A DNA stretch of 64,000 nucleotides from Magnolia sinica (Eukaryota; Streptophyta; Magnoliopsida; Magnoliales; Magnoliaceae): positions 81,062,862-81,126,861 of the forward strand of contig NC_080584.1 of the NCBI RefSeq assembly GCF_029962835.1. Direction: 5' to 3'. The notes under the pieces were generated by a model, which saw only the letters and a program-made list of their open reading frames with translations, was not told the origin of the DNA and ran no database searches. This document shows, in pieces, positions 59,648-64,000 of the stretch. The translations under genes and the position numbers were made by a program. Position 1 is the stretch's first letter, and the number at the start of each line of letters is the position of its first letter.

Positions 59648-62600
59648 TGTTGAGGGCCAAATATTGCATATTAGACCCCAGTTATTGCCTGGATTTACGA
59701 ACATGGTATTGTTTAACGGTTTAATTTAATCGTGTTTGTGATGCAAGGTGAATTGACAAGAATAGACTGAAAAAGGGTATTAAAAGTATGAAATTATTAC
59801 TCCAAAGTCACCAAGGCAAGGGACAGACTCTATGGGACCAAGATCAAGGATTTACAAGCTAAAGATCAGAGAAATTCCAGCCATTCACCTTAACCAGGCC
59901 TAAAAGATATCCAAAATTCAAGATTATAGGGTTCCCACCATCTGATCAGCTCAAAACTTTATACAAGGCATGAACACTCTAAATTAACCGTACATGTCAA
60001 ATTTCAGCCAATGGATCCCTTTGGAAGTAGCCCAACGGACAGATCAGCCCATAAACCGCTGATTTTGAGCCCATTTGATTTCTAGATATGCTTCAATCTT
60101 AGGTTCAACCCATTAAATGAGGTGATAAAATGTATGGATGGAGTGGATCTCTCGGAAACATCACCCTGGACTCCACCTGAGTCAGGGTGTGCATGGTGCA
60201 CAAGTGCACCAGATGTGCACGGCAACTGCATCTCCTTCCAAAACAGGTCGGTCCTGTGACGGAGTCAAAAACTGCAACTGTCGTTTTATTTCTTCTGCAT
60301 ACAGTTGCGCAGGGGAGTTTTTCGGAAGCTGGTGGGCCACCATCATGGACCATATGTCCGATCCAAGCCGTCCATCTTGTAGAGGATCTCGGGATAGTCG
60401 AACCCATGTTTACCTCGTACATCAATGCAAGCGCACGTGCCGGTCACAAAAAGACCATTTTGCTTCATCCAAACCTATGGCAGCATGATTTCTTCCGTGG
60501 GTCACACCGAATCTGATCTAAAACTGTCCCTTCCCATCCAAAATTTCGAGGAGAATGGAATTGACGATCTAGATTTCTCATAAAATATCAATCATGGGCC
60601 CCACCATCAGCACAACACAAGAGCCCTTTCGCAGGCTCTGTTTTCGCGTTCAGACAGTCTCCAATTTTTGTGGCAGTTGTGCGATCAATGGGATGATCAG
60701 GTGGACAATCTGGACCGTCCACATGGTGCAACAAGATGCCATGAGTCTAGCCTAGGTGTCAGAATAAAGTTCGGGACGTTCACCGTCCTGAAAATCTATT
60801 CCAAACACACGAGATGAGCGCCGTTTGCATGCTGTTGCAGAAGAGATTTCTTTCACCACTGACTGTTGTGGTAAACAGCTGTCTAGTTCTACACGCAGCC
60901 ACCAACTAGAATTTCCTATAAAGGAGGGAGAGAAACGTGGAGAGAGGATCCAAGCTTGGACGTGGAGCAGAGAGACAGAGAGAATAGAGTTGTATTTTTC
61001 CTTTTTCTTTTTTCTTTTTGTTTGTTTTGTTTAAGGGATTTAGCCTAATCATGTTGCTAGGCTAAACCACTTAGCTAGGGTTAAGAGGTGAAGCTTGTAG
61101 CGTAATTAGGAAGGTGGCTTTGCTTTAATTCATGATTATTGAACTCTTATGGATTCTAGTTTAATTATTAAGGAATACTTTTAGTTTTTTTAATGGTTTA
61201 TTGTGACTCAAATTACATTAGATCTGCAATAGCTTTGAGTATGTTCTTTTCATTATGAGATTGTGAACTTGGGAACCCTATTGTTCACTATCGTCTCATG
61301 GGTATGGTTGGGTGATGGAACCCTTCCTAACTTTCACAATTCTCTCATGATTGGCTGTGAGATTGGTAAATTATTGTTGTTTGCCATAGTCTCCTGGGCA
61401 TGGTTAGGTGACGGGATCACTTCCAAATCTGCACCAATTGTATCTGTTGATGATTAGATCCACGAGAAGTTCAGAGATCTGACAAATCTCTTCTTACCAA
61501 TTGGATAGGATAGGACTCTGATTCCAGTTGTGTCCTTGAATCAATGCAAGGTAGCTTCCCAATTGTTACAAGTGGATCCTTGGCACTCTAGTTTCCTACC
61601 TTTGAATTCTCTACGTTTTAAATAAATAATTCATCATTATTCCCTCAATTATATTTAATTTAGATTTCATCTTAGTGTAATTCTAGTTCTAGTTAGTTTC
61701 AGATTACGTACAGGTATCTGTGTTGAGGGTCAAATATTGCATATCAGACCCATTTATTACATAGATTTACACACATGATACCGCTTAATGGCTTGATTAA
61801 TCGTGTTTATAATGCAGAGTGTATGTACGAGCCTGGACCGAAAAGGGTGCTTAAAGCATGGACTTAACACTCTAATGACACCAAAGCATGGGACGGACTC
61901 CAGAGACCAAAGATCAACAGAATTACACATCATGGACCCAAGAAAATCAAGGAATTGAAGCTCAAGTGGCCCGAAAAGTGTACAGAATGCAAGATCATAG
62001 GGTTCCCACCATCTGATCAGTTCGAAACTTCATACGTGGCCTGAGGACCATAAATAAACCATACATGTAAAATTTCAGCTCCTGGATCACTGTGGAAGTG
62101 GCCCAACGGACAGATCAGCCCCTTTAATCATTATGTGGGCCCCGCCTGATATCTGGATATACTCCAATTTTGGTCTCAACGCCTTAAACTACGTGTCAAA
62201 ATAGATGGATGGAGCAGATTTCTTACAAGCATCACCATGGGACCCACACATGCAGTGCACGTGCAAGGTGCACAAGTGCACCGGACGAGCATAAAAAATA
62301 AGGAAGTCGGTCAGCAGGCGCTGACCGACTCAAACTCGAACTCGTCACTTACGCAAACAGCGTAACGCTGTCCGGCTTGCGGTTGGGTGTAGTGGGCCAC
62401 CATCTTGATTCGGCGGTCCAATCGAGACCGTCCATTGTGTGCGTAGGTGGGGTATTTACCTCACCAAGGCGGCCTTTTGAGACCATGTAAAATATTACAG
62501 AATCCTGACCGTTAAAGGCATGATGAACGGTGGAATGGAAGGTATTGTGGGCCGCATAGAATTTGGTCCAAAAGTAGTGCTTCCCACCTGATTTTTCGAG

Positions 62601-64000
62601 TAGAACGCAGTGGACAGATTGGATTTTCCAAAAAGACAGTGAAGTGGGACCCACCATCGTCACAGCGTCAATGACGCTACCCTGTTTTCGCAACCAGAAG
62701 CTGTCCGGTTTTTGCGGCGGATCCTGTACTCGTGGGAGCGATCGGACGGCTGATCCGAGCCGTTCATCATGTAGGTCTGCCAAAAATCTTCCAAAGGATG
62801 TTGTCCTTTTGGAAGGAAAGCAAAGAAGAAGAAGAGGGGAAGACTCCGAGTTTGGCTGCTGTGCGTGAAGAACGTTTCCGCAACCAACTCGTCTGCGGAC
62901 TCCGGCCTTCCGCACAACCTCCTGCTCTATATGAGGAAAAGAGGGACGACAGTTCTGAAGGAGTTTTTTGGTAGTAGGCAGCCGAGAGTCAGGGAGCAGG
63001 GAACGTGAAGGTGCTGGGCTTGGTTTTGGGCGTTCAATGAAAAGAAGAGAAACAGGGAGGGAAAGGGAGCAGAAGCTTTGCTGCTGGACGTTGGCTGGAT
63101 AAAGTGTTGGACGGTGAATCTGGGAGTTTGGCAGGGAAGCTTGAGGTGGGCGTCAGCAAAGGCAGAGGTTTCTTTTTCTTCTTGTTTTCTTCTTGTTTTC
63201 TTTTCTTCTTATTTGTATTTTAATTTATTTATTTTTTCCAGCCCATCCATGTCCGGCTGAACCTCTTAGCTAGGGCTAAGAGGTGAAGCTTGTAGCCTGA
63301 TGGGAGAGATGATGCTTGTGCCTTTTGATTAGATTGAAGAAATTTTTGATTTAATTTTATGGGAATATTTTTAGTTTTTAATGGCATGTTGTGACTGAAA
63401 TTACAATGGGCTTGCAATGGCTTTGAATATTTCTTTCTCTTATTTTGATTATAATGTCAGGAAGCCCTGATGTTCACCATCGTCTCCTGGGCATGGTTGG
63501 ATGTCGGTACCCTTCCTAACCTTCATAATCATTTGATTGGTTGGTGATTAGTTTAAATTCTATTATTTGCTCTGTCTCCTGGGCATGGTTTGATGATGGA
63601 ATCCATTCTGATTCAAATACCTTTCAGCCCTTTAAAGTTATATCAGAGGAAATTCAATTTAATTCCCAAGATTCCTGATGCAGGCATAAGATCTCCCTAA
63701 TCTCTACAAGTGGATCCTCTGAATCCCTAGTTTCCTTCCTCTGAATTCCTTAAATTTTTAGATAATTATTCCACAATTATTCCTTAAAAATCTCTTTGGT
63801 TAGATCACATCTTAGTCTAGTTCTAGTTCTACCTGGTTTCAGATAACGTACAGGTATCAGTCCCTGTGGATTCGACCTCGGTCTTACCGAGTTTATTACT
63901 ACATCACAACCCTATACTTGGGGAGTGAACAATCAGCCCCTTGGGATTCGACCTCGGTCTCACCGAGTTTATTACTACATCACAACTCTACACTTGGGGA
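59648..64000 (+). mobile_element. Athila-type LTR unit, arm 2, interrupted (fossil)
   Basis: Counterpart of the LTR at 26353-28494. It covers 59648-61720, is split by a solo LTR, and resumes at about 63932 to the window edge. It is preceded by CCTTGG as in arm 1. Its terminal bases and any primer site lie beyond the window. Confidence 0.75.
61721..63931 (+). mobile_element. Solo LTR, Athila type, nested
   Basis: A 2211-bp unit from TGTTGAGGGTC to GAGTGAACA with nearly matching flanks ATCTG (61716-61720) and ATCAG (63932-63936), inserted in a related LTR. Its start and end resemble the host LTR but the middle is clearly diverged, so it is a cousin family and not a tandem copy. Arm 1 lacks it. 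Confidence 0.8.

Larger units (their letters stand above)
52890..64000 (-). repeat. Giant inverted repeat, arm 2 (runs off the window)
   Basis: Reverse complement of arm 1, in the order fold-back repeat, unassigned segment, Athila-type element, LTR unit. A four-base AAAA at 52890-52893 is shared by both sides of the junction and could be microhomology. The arm contains one later insertion, the solo LTR 61721-63931. One short tract in the element interior is unrelated between the arms although both sides align, which suggests later local replacement. The unit extends beyond base 64000. Confidence 0.9.

Noticed and set aside
62349-62915. 188-codon minus-strand frame
   Set aside because: It lies wholly inside the nested solo LTR, antisense, with no domain.
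1-64000. CRISPR array, bacterial operon or prophage
   Set aside because: Spliced genes, plant retroelements and microsatellites show plant nuclear DNA; the repeats seen are microsatellites, fold-back elements and LTRs.

Overview
The window is nuclear DNA from a flowering plant. Genes have GT-AG introns and TATAAATA promoters, gene density is very low, and Ty1/copia and Ty3/gypsy LTR fossils, hAT- and CACTA-type DNA elements and a tRNA-like SINE are present. Dozens of imperfect palindromic repeats carry the phrases GTGGGCCCACC and TGGACGGTGTGGAT. I associate these with magnoliid genomes (Magnolia, Liriodendron or laurel relatives); that placement is an inference from memory and was not searched.

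Only four host genes look intact. (1) A two-exon DUF1223 thioredoxin-like gene on the minus strand (1646-3796). (2, 3) Two tandem copies of a two-exon gene for a 91-residue secreted single-LysM protein (11395-12997 and 19581-21096), lying in a diverged direct duplication whose unit also contains a gypsy fossil. (4) An intronless F-box gene (37795-39030). Two host genes are broken: an SRR1-like first exon stopped by a copia insertion (48052-48234) and a 3' fragment of the F-box gene split by a SINE (40099-40747).

Layout: 1-10 kb, DUF1223 gene, fold-back repeats and a CACTA relic holding a solo copia LTR. 10-24 kb, the tandem LysM duplication, each copy followed by the same gypsy family; copy 2 alone carries a hAT-type MITE with perfect termini. 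24-26 kb, simple repeats and dispersed repeats. 26.4-35.2 kb, arm 1 of a very large inverted repeat made of Athila-type fossils and about 2.5 kb of other sequence. 35.2-52.9 kb, the spacer: a cluster of fold-back elements, the F-box locus with local duplications, several MITEs, a second fold-back cluster, the SRR1-like exon and the copia element. 52.9-64 kb, arm 2, the reverse complement of arm 1, which continues past the window end and has gained a 2.2-kb solo LTR.

The main observation is the structural history. The two inverted arms (each about 9 kb, 17.6 kb apart) are roughly 97% identical in a stretch I compared by eye. Arm 2 joins abruptly inside the copia element, which itself sits in the SRR1-like exon, so the order of events can be read: SRR1-like gene, then copia insertion, then inverted duplication, then solo-LTR insertion. 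I see no operon-like or pathway relation among the genes, and no RNA gene other than the SINE.
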